NCBI GenBank assembly: GCA_903898785.1
Contig: CAIUGU010000258.1
Location: 1-36,632, forward strand
From: an uncultured Pseudomonadota bacterium
GTDB taxonomy: Bacteria > Pseudomonadota > Gammaproteobacteria > Steroidobacterales > Steroidobacteraceae
Length of the DNA: 36,632 nucleotides
Reading direction: 5' to 3'
Shown: positions 1 through 7,429 of the stretch, in pieces
How the letters are laid out: each line of letters begins with the position of its first letter
Position numbering within the stretch: position 1 is the first letter of the stretch
The notes under the pieces: model-generated
What the model was told of the DNA's origin: nothing
The model's input: the letters and a program-made list of their open reading frames with translations, nothing else
Databases searched by the model: none
Position numbers and translations under genes: made by a program

Positions 1-227
1 ACGTCATGATGCCCGGCCTCGACGGTCCGGGCACGCTGGCACGCATGCGTGCCGATGCGGGCCTTGCGGACATTCCCGTCGTCTTCCTGACGGCCAAGGC
101 ATTGCCCGCGGAAATCCAGCGCTTCCTGGCCCTCGGGGCCGTTGCGATCATCCCGAAGCCGTTCGATGCGCTCAAGCTGGCGGAGCAGGTTCAAGCCATC
201 TGGGACGGGTTGCCCGATGCAGGATAA
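1..227 (+). CDS. Response-regulator receiver (REC) domain, C-terminal part, cut by window start
   Basis: This is the end of a phosphoacceptor receiver domain; its beginning lies before the window. The frame reads V-M-M-P-G-L-D-G, the segment that normally follows the phosphorylated aspartate, whose codon would end at base 2. Downstream are the conserved switch threonine (VVFLTAKA) and the lysine-proline pair (IIPKPF) that complete the REC active site. The protein ends about 20 residues after KPF, so the receiver is the last domain. It could be a stand-alone CheY-like regulator or the tail of a hybrid histidine kinase; the window cannot decide. Its last 11 bases overlap the next gene, an Hpt protein, which suggests a shared phosphorelay. 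Confidence 0.9.
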   Translation, partial: VMMPGLDGPGTLARMRADAGLADIPVVFLTAKALPAEIQRFLALGAVAIIPKPFDALKLAEQVQAIWDGLPDAG

Positions 228-591
228 CGAGACAGGGATCCACGAGTTCCGCCGGTCGGAAGAACTGCAGCAGCAGATGGAGAAAATCGGCGGCCGGTTC
301 CTCGATCGCGTGCTGGCTGACTTCGACTCAATGGAGACAGCGCTGCAGGAGTTGCGCTCCGGCAATGCTTCGGCCGCGGGTACGCTGGAGATGTCCGCGC
401 ACCGCATTCATGGCAGCAGCGCCATCTTCGGTTTCGCAGCACTCAGCGAAGTGGCTGGCGCGCTCGAGGCGCTGTTGATGGCAGTACGGTCGCAGGGCGA
501 TCCGGTCGCTGCTGCGCCCGACATTGCCGCCCACATCGACGCCGTGCGCACGGCGGCACAAGCCGCGCGCGCAGCGCGTGCCGCGACCTGA
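217..591 (+). CDS. Stand-alone Hpt (histidine phosphotransfer) domain protein
   Basis: A 124-residue protein consisting of one Hpt four-helix domain. The motif AHRIHGSSAIFG (His62) matches the AHxLKG-type signature around the phosphorylated histidine. The rest is helical and alanine-rich, with no catalytic or DNA-binding domain. Such proteins carry phosphate between a receiver domain and another response regulator in multistep phosphorelays. I chose the ATG at 217 because the protein then begins directly before the Hpt helices; the open frame extends further upstream (ATG at 142), but that part reads as an arginine/serine-rich shadow of the REC gene. The start overlaps the REC gene by 11 nt, and the stop shares a base with the next ATG (TGATG), so the three genes are probably translationally coupled. 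Confidence 0.85.
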   Translation: MQDNETGIHEFRRSEELQQQMEKIGGRFLDRVLADFDSMETALQELRSGNASAAGTLEMSAHRIHGSSAIFGFAALSEVAGALEALLMAVRSQGDPVAAAPDIAAHIDAVRTAAQAARAARAAT

Positions 592-1136
592 TGGTTGCGG
601 CACCCCGGTCCGTCGCGGCGACGACACCCGATATCGGCTCCTCGGCTCGCGTGGTGACGGTGTCGGAGGTGGGGCTGGGTCCCTGCCGCGACCTGCTTGC
701 CCGCTTCGGCATGGAGGTTGTCACCGTCGGCTCCGCACAGCCGATTCCCGGTTCCTACTGGGGTGACAACGAGGCGGGGCTGGTCGGGTCGCGCGTGTAC
801 TGCCGGGCCGAGACGCCCGTGCATTCGCTGCTGCACGAGTCGTGTCATTTCATCTGCATGGATGCCCGCAGGCGCGCGATGCTCGATCGCGATGCCGGCG
901 GCGACTTCGACGAGGAGAATGCGGTCTGCTGGTTGCAGATCGCCCTCGCAGACCATCTCGAAGGCATGGGGGCTGCGCGGATGATGGCGGACATGGATGC
1001 CTGGGGTTACACATTCCGGCTGGGGTCCGCGAGCGCCTGGGTCGAAGAGGACTCGGGCGACACCCGGGCATGGCTGGAGGAAAAGGGGCTGCTTGACGCA
1101 GCCGGGCGTATCACCTGGCGCCTGCGTACGGACTGA
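591..1136 (+). CDS. Hypothetical protein with HExxH metallopeptidase-like motif
   Basis: A 181-residue protein I cannot name. It contains HESCH at residues 82-86, a zincin-type HExxH sequence. About 22 residues later comes DEENA (107-111), which could supply a glutamate as third zinc ligand in the E-x-x-A manner of ImmA/IrrE-like gluzincins. No signal peptide or membrane segment is evident, so it is probably cytoplasmic. The start ATG overlaps the Hpt stop codon by one base, which suggests coupled translation. No substrate can be inferred; folA follows after an 17-nt gap. The HExxH motif is directly visible; peptidase activity is inference, and a non-catalytic or simply metal-binding role is possible. 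Confidence 0.7.
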   Translation: MVAAPRSVAATTPDIGSSARVVTVSEVGLGPCRDLLARFGMEVVTVGSAQPIPGSYWGDNEAGLVGSRVYCRAETPVHSLLHESCHFICMDARRRAMLDRDAGGDFDEENAVCWLQIALADHLEGMGAARMMADMDAWGYTFRLGSASAWVEEDSGDTRAWLEEKGLLDAAGRITWRLRTD

Positions 1137-1140
1137 ACTC

Positions 1141-1147
1141 AAGGAGG
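1141..1147 (+). promoter_or_regulatory. Strong Shine-Dalgarno site of folA
   Basis: AAGGAGG lies six bases before the ATG at 1154, a near-perfect anti-16S match. It fixes the folA start. Confidence 0.8.
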
Positions 1148-1153
1148 AGCGAC

Positions 1154-1639
1154 ATGCATATCTCGATCATCGTTGCAGCGGACGAGAACGGCGTGATCGG
1201 TCGGGGCAACCAGCTGCCCTGGCGCCTCGCCGCCGACATGAAGCACTTCCGCGAGCTGACGATGGGCAAGCCGGTATTGATGGGGCGCAAGACACAGGAA
1301 TCCATCGGCAAGCCGCTGCCCGGGCGGCACAACATCGTCATTACCCGTACGCCCGGCCTCGAGATCGAGGGCTGCACGGTGGTGACGTCGCTCGACGCTG
1401 CGCTGGACGCGGCCGGCGAGGTCGAGGAAATCATGATCATCGGCGGCGCAGAGATCTACCGCGAAACCCTGGGGCTGGCCAATCGCATCTACCTCACGCG
1501 CGTCCACACGGCCGTGGAAGGCGACGCCGTGTTTCCAGAGATCGACTACGACGAATGGGTCGAGACGTCGATCGAGTCCCACGCGCCCGACGAGCGCAAC
1601 GAGTATCCGTACAGCTTCGAGGTACTGGAACGGAGCTAG
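1154..1639 (+). CDS. folA: Dihydrofolate reductase
   Basis: A 161-residue DHFR, the usual chromosomal length. It reduces dihydrofolate to tetrahydrofolate with NADPH in the cytoplasm, supplying one-carbon carriers and regenerating folate after thymidylate synthesis. The N-terminal ISIIVAADENGVIGRGNQLPW is the typical opening, with the substrate-binding acid at Asp28 in LPWRLAADMKHFR. The NADPH-binding segments MGRKTQESIGKPLPGR and IMIIGGAEIY are both present. A strong Shine-Dalgarno precedes the ATG. In many gammaproteobacteria folA sits next to apaH; here the kynurenine operon and a hypothetical gene separate them. The gene converges on kmo with only 21 nt between the stops. Confidence 0.97.
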   Translation: MHISIIVAADENGVIGRGNQLPWRLAADMKHFRELTMGKPVLMGRKTQESIGKPLPGRHNIVITRTPGLEIEGCTVVTSLDAALDAAGEVEEIMIIGGAEIYRETLGLANRIYLTRVHTAVEGDAVFPEIDYDEWVETSIESHAPDERNEYPYSFEVLERS

Positions 1640-1660
1640 TCGCTGCCTCGCGGGACAGGT

Positions 1661-3046
1661 CTATGCGATGAGCGGCAGACGGGCCTCGATCAGTGCGCGG
1701 GCGCGCGTGTAGTCAATGGTGCTCAGGTCCGTGGCACCCCGCGTCAGTTCGTCGAGGATCGCGCCCTGCGTGCTCCCCCGCTCCAGCGCGACGCTGTAGG
1801 GAATCTCGTGGTGGAACATCACCATCGAGTAGCGCGGAATGAAACGGCCCGGAAAGCGCCGTTCGAGTTCGAGGGAGAGTGCCTTCTGCAACTGGAACTT
1901 CGGGTCCCGCACCGTATCCCGCATTTCCCGGTAGTTCTCGAGGGCCATCTTCGCGATGGCGTCGGTATCCGGCCTGCGGCGGCTCGCATAGGCATCGCAC
2001 GCCTCCGGCCACGGCAGCACGGCCAGCAGTTCATCGAGGATCGCGCAATCCTCGAATGCGCAGTTCATGCCCTGGCCGTGGAACGGCACGATGGCATGGG
2101 CCGCGTCGCCGAGCAGGACCAGTCGACCGTCCGCGGACCACTGGCTGCAGTACACCGTGCCCATGCGGCCCGTCGGGTGTGCGGCGAACTCCTCGGCCAG
2201 GTCGGGCATGAGTTCGAGCGCGTCGGCGAAGTGCTCCTCGAAGAACGCGATGAGGGGCCGCTCCTCGCCGAGGTTCGCAAAGCTCACCGGACCTTCGTGC
2301 GGCAGGAACAGCGTCACGGTGAAGGTCCCGTCGGTATTGGGCAGCGCGATCAGCATGAAATTGCCGCGGGGCCAGATATGCAGCGCGTGCGGGTCGAACT
2401 GGTGGTTGCCGCTCGCATCCGCGGGCAACGTCAGTTCCTTGTACCCGTGGGCGAGCAGGTCCTCTTTGACGTCGATGGCGTAGGCGGCCGCCATGGCATG
2501 CCGGCACGGCGAGCCGGCGCCATCTGCCGCGATCACGCGTTCCAGCGGCAGGCGATACACGTTGCCGGAGGCGGCGTCGCGCATGCGCACCAGTCGATGC
2601 CCGAAGTCGACCCCGACGCATTCCTGCCCGAAGCCGAGCACGGCGTTGGGCAATCTTGACAGCTCATCCAGCAGCGTGCAGTTCAGTGCCGAGCGCGATA
2701 CGGAGTAGATGGACTCGCGTTCGTCCTGGCCGTAGGCGAGGAACTGCGTGGCACCGGCCGCGTCGTGCAGCATGCGTCCGGGCATCGCGATCAGCAGCGG
2801 CTCGATCGCAGCGAAGACCCCAGCCGCCTTGAGCGCCGCGATGCCGCGGTCCGCGAGCGCCAGATTGATGGAACGGCCCGCAGTCGTCGCATCGATGCGG
2901 GGATCCGGACGTCGCTCCAGCAGCAGCACGGGCACGTCGCGCCGCGCCAGCAGGATCGCCATCAGCGTGCCTGCGAGTCCGGCGCCCACGATCGTGACTA
3001 CCGGGGGCCTGGCCGTCGAGGCCGGGGATGTCTGCGCTTCCGTCAT
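1661..3046 (-). CDS. kmo: Kynurenine 3-monooxygenase
   Basis: A 461-residue FAD-dependent aromatic hydroxylase that converts L-kynurenine to 3-hydroxykynurenine with NADPH and oxygen. The Rossmann dinucleotide motif VGAGLAG is at residues 20-26. The second FAD motif, GDAAHAIVPFHGQG (313-326), carries the PFxGQG form typical of KMO. A C-terminal hydrophobic tail like that of the mitochondrial enzyme is not obvious, as expected for bacterial forms. It is the last gene of the minus-strand operon, 15 nt after kynU. Next to kynU and haaO its role in making quinolinate for NAD is well supported by context. Confidence 0.96.
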   Translation of the reverse strand: MTEAQTSPASTARPPVVTIVGAGLAGTLMAILLARRDVPVLLLERRPDPRIDATTAGRSINLALADRGIAALKAAGVFAAIEPLLIAMPGRMLHDAAGATQFLAYGQDERESIYSVSRSALNCTLLDELSRLPNAVLGFGQECVGVDFGHRLVRMRDAASGNVYRLPLERVIAADGAGSPCRHAMAAAYAIDVKEDLLAHGYKELTLPADASGNHQFDPHALHIWPRGNFMLIALPNTDGTFTVTLFLPHEGPVSFANLGEERPLIAFFEEHFADALELMPDLAEEFAAHPTGRMGTVYCSQWSADGRLVLLGDAAHAIVPFHGQGMNCAFEDCAILDELLAVLPWPEACDAYASRRRPDTDAIAKMALENYREMRDTVRDPKFQLQKALSLELERRFPGRFIPRYSMVMFHHEIPYSVALERGSTQGAILDELTRGATDLSTIDYTRARALIEARLPLIA

Positions 3047-3061
3047 GAAGGAGTCCGGGCC

Positions 3062-4336
3062 CTAGCTCGCGAGGATGGATTCAAGGCCGGCGACGAACTC
3101 CCACACTTCAAGATAGGAGTTGTACAGCGGCACGGGCGCGGCGCGCAGCACATCGGGTTCGCGCAAGTCCGTGTAGAAGCCGCGGTCGTGCAGCGTGGCA
3201 TGCAGCGTGCGCAGGACGTCGGACGGTGCGCGGACGCGGAATGACACCTGCGAACCGCGTGCAGCGGGAGTCAGGATGTCGAGCTTTTCGCCCAGCCGCT
3301 CGCGCAACAGGAAGTCCAGGTACCCCGTGAGCCGGGCTGCCTTGGCCACGCGACGCGCCTCGCCCGCTGCGTCGAAGATCTCGAGCGACGCAACCAGCGG
3401 AGCCATCGCGAGGATCGGCGGGTTGGAGAGCTGCCAGCCTTCTGCACCGGGCAGCGCCACGAAGTCCGGCCCCATGCGGAACCGGGTTTCCTTGTCGTGT
3501 CCCCACCAGCCCGCGAAACGCGGCAGGGCTGCGTTTCGCGAGTGCCGTTCGTGCACGAAGGCCCCGCCGATCGCGCCAGGTCCGCCGTTCAGGTACTTGT
3601 AACTGCACCACACGGCGAAATCGACGCTCCAGTCATGCAGCGAGAGCGGCACGTTGCCGATGGCGTGAGCGAGGTCGAAGCCGACGACGCAGCCCTTCGC
3701 GTGCGCCGCCCGCGTGATCGTCTCCATGTCGAACCGCTGGCCGGTCAGGTACTGCACGCCCGGCAGCAGCACCGTGGCGATCGACGCACCTTCGCGGTCG
3801 AGCAGCGCAAGGATGTCCTCCTCGCGAATGGATTCCTCGCCGTCGCGCGGACCGAGCTCGAGCAGCGCATCCGCCGGATCGAGGCCGTGCGACAGGATCT
3901 GGGATACGGCTGCATAGCGGTCCGACGGAAAGGCCGGGCGTTCGATCAGCAGCTTGCGACGCGTGCCGGCGGGGCGATAGAAGCTGACGAGCAGCAGGTG
4001 CAGGTTGACGGTCAGCGAGTTCATCGCGACGACTTCAAGCGGCAACGCTCCCGTGAGTCGGGCCAGCGGCGGCGCCAGCCGTTCGTGATACGACAGCCAG
4101 GGCCGCCGGCCGCTGAAATGGCCTTCGACGGCGAGGCGCTGCCATTCCTCGAGTTCCTCATTGACGTACGTGACGGCCCGCCGCGGTTCGAGCCCGAGGG
4201 AATGCCCGCAGAAATACGCTGCTTCCGAGCCGTCCGCCCGCTTCGGCCTGAAGAATTCCTGGCGGATCGACTTGAGCGGGTCTGCGTCGTCCAGGGCCAG
4301 CGCGTGGGTACGCAGCGTCGAATGTGGTGCGGTCAA
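3062..4336 (-). CDS. kynU: Kynureninase
   Basis: A 424-residue PLP-dependent enzyme that cleaves 3-hydroxykynurenine (or kynurenine) to 3-hydroxyanthranilate (or anthranilate) plus alanine. The PLP lysine is Lys247 in SYKYLNGGPG, and the cofactor-ring aspartate lies in GFDLAHAIGN (Asp221). The CGHSLGLEPR segment near residue 43 is also characteristic. The start is a TTG at 4336 whose last two bases overlap the TGA of the upstream cyclase gene (TTGA). A GGGGTGA ribosome-binding sequence precedes it, and no methionine codon occurs in the next residues, so the non-ATG start is likely real. It is the third gene of the kynurenine operon. Confidence 0.96.
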   Translation of the reverse strand: MTAPHSTLRTHALALDDADPLKSIRQEFFRPKRADGSEAAYFCGHSLGLEPRRAVTYVNEELEEWQRLAVEGHFSGRRPWLSYHERLAPPLARLTGALPLEVVAMNSLTVNLHLLLVSFYRPAGTRRKLLIERPAFPSDRYAAVSQILSHGLDPADALLELGPRDGEESIREEDILALLDREGASIATVLLPGVQYLTGQRFDMETITRAAHAKGCVVGFDLAHAIGNVPLSLHDWSVDFAVWCSYKYLNGGPGAIGGAFVHERHSRNAALPRFAGWWGHDKETRFRMGPDFVALPGAEGWQLSNPPILAMAPLVASLEIFDAAGEARRVAKAARLTGYLDFLLRERLGEKLDILTPAARGSQVSFRVRAPSDVLRTLHATLHDRGFYTDLREPDVLRAAPVPLYNSYLEVWEFVAGLESILAS

Positions 4337-5169
4337 GGGTTCACCCCGATGAGCGGGTAGAGGATCGGGCGGCTGGGTGCCGCGTCGGTCGCAAAGGCGG
4401 CCACCTGCAGGTTGAGGAGGTACAGGCCGTCCTCGATCGCGTCGTCGATATAGGCGAGCTCGGTGACGGTGGCATGGGGTCGGATCGCTTCCGCGAGGTT
4501 CTCGCTGTCTTCGGGCAGGCCCCAGAACAGCCGATGGCCGCGCAGGCGCCCACCGTCTGCGGCGCGATCAATCGAGGGCAGGTCTACCACGAGGTGCGTG
4601 CATTCCTGCTCGACAAGCCAGCGCATTGCATCGCCGCCGAAGTATGGAGGCATGCTGCCGTCGACGGCATAGCGTCGAGCGGTCTTGTCGCTGGCGTTGG
4701 GGAGCGTCTGGACGATGAGCGCGGGGCAGTCCTGCAAGGTGTGACCCGCGAGCGCGGTTTGCAGTCGGGCAGCCGTGATGACGAGATCGCCAGCCTCGGT
4801 CGGCGCGCTTGCGGGCCCGCCCCCTGCAATCGCCGGCGCAACACTGACGACCCGGGCGAGCATCAGCGCGTCGCGGGCGGTAGCGTGCAGGCTGACTGGC
4901 TCGCGGACGACGTGGCCGATGCATTCCGTATGGGTGCCGTTGCAGTGGGGCGTGAGGGTGTAGGTCGAGCAGCGACAGCTGCCGCCCTCAAGGACATCTC
5001 CCACGAAGCTGCCGCTGCGCAATGCCGTGGCCGTCGCGGGGGGCGCACCGTAGAAAGACGGCTGGCTGCCGTCGAACTCGAGGGGGATCGCCAGGTCGAG
5101 GGGCCGGGAGAGATCGGCGCACCAGCGCCGGCCTTGGGCGACGAACTCGACTTGTCGTAGCGCCCTCAC
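4333..5169 (-). CDS. kynB: Cyclase-family hydrolase, probable kynurenine formamidase (arylformamidase)
   Basis: A 278-residue member of the cyclase / KynB metal-dependent hydrolase family. The metal-binding cluster is [12 protein letters not shown] (His75, His80, Glu82, His86), a variant of the H-x-G-x-H-x-D-x-x-x-H signature with glutamate in the acidic position. Between haaO and kynU it is well placed to hydrolyse N-formylkynurenine to kynurenine. It is longer than the roughly 210-residue classical bacterial KynB, so the assignment rests on fold and context rather than close similarity. I chose GTG at 5169, whose last two bases overlap the haaO TGA (GTGA); an in-frame ATG at 5202 would sit inside haaO. 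The stop overlaps the kynU start. Confidence 0.78.
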   Translation of the reverse strand: MRALRQVEFVAQGRRWCADLSRPLDLAIPLEFDGSQPSFYGAPPATATALRSGSFVGDVLEGGSCRCSTYTLTPHCNGTHTECIGHVVREPVSLHATARDALMLARVVSVAPAIAGGGPASAPTEAGDLVITAARLQTALAGHTLQDCPALIVQTLPNASDKTARRYAVDGSMPPYFGGDAMRWLVEQECTHLVVDLPSIDRAADGGRLRGHRLFWGLPEDSENLAEAIRPHATVTELAYIDDAIEDGLYLLNLQVAAFATDAAPSRPILYPLIGVNP

Positions 5170-5678
5170 CGCGGCGGCATGACCTTGCCGCAGTGCTTGC
5201 ACGTGCGATGCTGCACCGAACCGTAGAAGCGGTCGAACACCGGCGGCAGGTCAGTGACGATGTTGCCGATGTGCAGGTACTCGGAATAGAGCGGGTGATG
5301 GCAGCCTTCGCAGTACCACAGGAACCCGTCCTGCTCGTCTGGGCGGCGCACGCGTTCGACCACGAGCCCGATCGACTGGGCGCGCCGCTGCGGCGAGTGC
5401 GGCACATGGGCGGGCAGCAGCAGGATGTCGCCGGCCTTCATCGGGATGTCCACGATGCGCCCGTCCTGCACGGTCTTCAGGACCATCTCGCCTTCGAGCT
5501 GGTAGAAGAATTCCTCGCCGGGATCGTCGTGGAAATCGGTGCGTGCGTTCGGACCGCCCACCACCATGATGATGAACTCGGAGTCGCGGAACACCAGACG
5601 GTTGCCCACCGGCGGCTTCAGCTCGTCGCGGTGCCGTTCGATCCAGTCCGCAAAGTTGAACGCTTGCAGTGCTTGCAT
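5166..5678 (-). CDS. haaO: 3-hydroxyanthranilate 3,4-dioxygenase
   Basis: A 170-residue cupin dioxygenase that opens 3-hydroxyanthranilate to 2-amino-3-carboxymuconate semialdehyde, which cyclises to quinolinate. Iron ligands fit His50, Glu56 and His94 ([10 protein letters not shown] and PAHVPHSP), and Arg46, Arg98 and Glu109 occupy the positions known for substrate contact in the Cupriavidus enzyme. The bacterial rubredoxin-like site is complete: CEGC (123-126) and CKHC (160-163). It is the first gene of the kynurenine operon. A TATACT box ends only eight bases upstream of the ATG and there is no Shine-Dalgarno, so the transcript may be leaderless. The 3' end overlaps the cyclase gene. Confidence 0.96.
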   Translation of the reverse strand: MQALQAFNFADWIERHRDELKPPVGNRLVFRDSEFIIMVVGGPNARTDFHDDPGEEFFYQLEGEMVLKTVQDGRIVDIPMKAGDILLLPAHVPHSPQRRAQSIGLVVERVRRPDEQDGFLWYCEGCHHPLYSEYLHIGNIVTDLPPVFDRFYGSVQHRTCKHCGKVMPPR

Positions 5679-5686
5679 AGAGGGCG

Positions 5687-5692
5687 AGTATA
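5687..5692 (-). promoter_or_regulatory. Likely -10 box of the kynurenine operon
   Basis: On the minus strand TATACT lies eight bases upstream of the haaO ATG. A start of transcription six to eight bases downstream would fall at or next to the ATG itself. No good -35 match is seen about 17 bp upstream, so an activator may be needed. Confidence 0.5.
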
Positions 5693-5777
5693 AGCGAGCC
5701 TCAGCGCCTCACGTAGGGGCACTTCAGGCAGGGCCGAGTCAAGCCAGGCCGGGCCAGGCTGGGGAAACGGGGGGCTT

Positions 5778-6413
5778 ATGCAGATCCAGAAAGCACTTGC
5801 GGTGATGGCAGGTGTCGCCGCATTGCTGGGCGGGGACGGTCTTGCCGCGATGGAGCCGGACCCGGCCCCCGTCGTCGCCACGTGGAAGGAAGCGGAAATC
5901 AATTTCACCTACATCGGTCGCACCAGCTTCTATACCTGCGAGTCCCTGCGCCAGAAGGTTGCCCGCATTCTGCAGGCGGCGGGCGCACGCGATGACCTGG
6001 TCGTGCGCAGCTCCGGCTGTTTCGGAGCATCGGACATCGACAAGTTCACGCGAGTGCGGATCAAGGCGGCAGTCCCGGTCGTCGCCGATGAGGGGGGACT
6101 CACGCCCGATGAGCGCAGCCGCCGGGAACTCGTTGCCCGCGTTCGTGGCGAGCAGCCCTCGGAGGTGGAGCTGCTGGGGCAATTCCCGGCGACCTGGCAG
6201 ACCATCAGGTTCACGGGCCGCAACCGCGACCGCGTCGTCGACGACGGCGACTGCGAGCTGCTCGAGCAGATGTCTTATGCCGTATTCAAACCACTCGGCA
6301 TCGAGGTCCTGCGCGGCAACAATCGCTGCATTCCGGGCGAGGTTCGCTATGGCCAGCTCGACTTCCAGCTCAAGGCCTTGAAGGCCCTGCCAAAGCCCGA
6401 CGACGCGAAGTAG
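5778..6413 (+). CDS. Conserved-type secreted protein of unknown function
   Basis: A 211-residue protein with a likely Sec signal peptide (hydrophobic ALAVMAGVAALLGG from residue 6, cleavage probably near LAA at 22-24). The mature part has four cysteines, in YTCESL, SSGCFG, GDCELLEQ and NRCIPG, enough for two periplasmic disulfides. No catalytic motif or membrane anchor is recognised. The layout (CESLRQKVARIL, then RVRI, then WQTIRF, then GDCELLEQ) resembles uncharacterised proteins I recall from other gammaproteobacteria, but I cannot confirm that. GGGGGG precedes the ATG by four to five bases. It is divergent from the kynurenine operon and convergent with apaH. Function unknown. Confidence 0.75.
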   Translation: MQIQKALAVMAGVAALLGGDGLAAMEPDPAPVVATWKEAEINFTYIGRTSFYTCESLRQKVARILQAAGARDDLVVRSSGCFGASDIDKFTRVRIKAAVPVVADEGGLTPDERSRRELVARVRGEQPSEVELLGQFPATWQTIRFTGRNRDRVVDDGDCELLEQMSYAVFKPLGIEVLRGNNRCIPGEVRYGQLDFQLKALKALPKPDDAK

Positions 6414-6428
6414 CCATCGGATGCGTGC

Positions 6429-6450
6429 ACTGGTGCATCAATGCACCAGT
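6429..6450. terminator. Hairpin between convergent genes
   Basis: ACTGGTGCAT and its exact reverse complement ATGCACCAGT flank a 2-nt centre, in the 41-nt gap between the secreted-protein gene and apaH, which converge. Position suggests a bidirectional terminator; there is no clear T run on either side. Confidence 0.5.
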
Positions 6451-6454
6451 CGTG

Positions 6455-7291
6455 TCAGTCCCCGGGCGTGAGCCCTGACGAACTGCACGGTACGAAGACC
6501 GGCGGCTGCTCCGCATCGAGCCGCACGGCACACAGCCGCCCGCCCCACACGCAACCGGCGTCGATGCCCAGCACGCCTTCGTTCGCGTAATACCCGAGCG
6601 CGGACCAGTGGCCGAACAGGATCCTCGTGCCTGCGGAGCGCCGGTCGGGAATCCTGAACCACGGCACGAGATCCGCCGGCGCGTCGGCCAGCGTGCCCTT
6701 GTACCCGAGGTCAAGCCGTCCGTCCGTGTGGCAGAAACGCAGCCGCGTGAAGCAGTTCGTGATGAACCGCAGCCGGTCGGTGCCGACAAGATCGTCCGAC
6801 CAGCGATCGGGGCGATTGCCGTACATTGCTGCAAACAATGTCCGCGCCGAGCGCTCATCGCGCAGGGTCGCTTCCAGTTCGCGTGCACACGCGCTGGCGG
6901 CGGCGAGATCCCATTGCGGTGCGAGGCCGGCATGCACCATCGTCCAGCCGAGGGACGTGTCCGTGTGCAGCACAGGCTGCCGGCGCAGCCACGCGAGCAA
7001 CTCATCGCGATCGGGCGCGGACAGGATGTCATCCAGCGTGTCGTCGGCCCTCAACGCCGAGCGGTCGTGTGCAGCGGCGAGCAGGTGCAGGTCGTGATTG
7101 CCGAGTACCGTCGTGGCCGCGGCGCCCAGGGCCTGCACGCGCCGGAGCACTTCGAGGGAACGCGGGCCGCGATTGACGAGGTCGCCGGTCAGCCAGAGGC
7201 GGTCGGTGAGGGGATCGAAAGCGATTCGCTCGAGCAGCTGCCCGAATTCCTGATCGCACCCCTGGATGTCGCCGATGGCGTAAACGGTCAT
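6455..7291 (-). CDS. apaH: Diadenosine tetraphosphatase (symmetrical Ap4A hydrolase)
   Basis: A 278-residue calcineurin-like phosphoesterase that splits Ap4A into two ADP in the cytoplasm, limiting alarmone and Np4-cap levels. The metal-site motifs are in order: GDIQG (7-11), GDLVNRGP (36-43) and GNHD (64-67), followed by histidines in MVHAGLAPQWD and FGHWSALG. I chose ATG 7291 because MTVYAIGDIQG is the conserved opening; the open frame continues 12 codons upstream without family character. It follows apaG in the usual order, but a palindromic repeat element occupies the gap between them. No clear Shine-Dalgarno is seen. Confidence 0.95.
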   Translation of the reverse strand: MTVYAIGDIQGCDQEFGQLLERIAFDPLTDRLWLTGDLVNRGPRSLEVLRRVQALGAAATTVLGNHDLHLLAAAHDRSALRADDTLDDILSAPDRDELLAWLRRQPVLHTDTSLGWTMVHAGLAPQWDLAAASACARELEATLRDERSARTLFAAMYGNRPDRWSDDLVGTDRLRFITNCFTRLRFCHTDGRLDLGYKGTLADAPADLVPWFRIPDRRSAGTRILFGHWSALGYYANEGVLGIDAGCVWGGRLCAVRLDAEQPPVFVPCSSSGLTPGD

Positions 7292-7336
7292 GGAATACAG
7301 GCTAACGGCAGGTTTGCGCGGAGCCAAGCGAAGAAG

Positions 7337-7425
7337 ACCTCACCCACTGCGTTTCCCTCTCCTTGGAAAGGAGAGGGCACAAGCACCTCTCCTTGAGGAG
7401 AGGTCGCACGCAGTGCGGGTGAGGT
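7337..7425. repeat. Composite palindromic repeat element (REP/BIME-like)
   Basis: Outer arms ACCTCACCCACTGCGT (7337-7352) and ACGCAGTGCGGGTGAGGT (7408-7425) are inverted copies differing by a 2-nt insertion. Inside are two further hairpins: a perfect 10-bp stem with 3-nt loop (7355-7377) and a perfect 8-bp stem with 4-nt loop (7385-7404). The whole folds as a three-way junction with two side stem-loops. It fills most of the gap between apaG and apaH. The layout is typical of intergenic REP-like elements; copy number cannot be known from one window. Confidence 0.75.
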
Positions 7426-7429
7426 AGGG

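Noticed and set aside
1640-1660. Terminator between convergent folA and kmo
   Set aside because: Only 21 nt with no stable stem; termination probably occurs inside the neighbouring genes.
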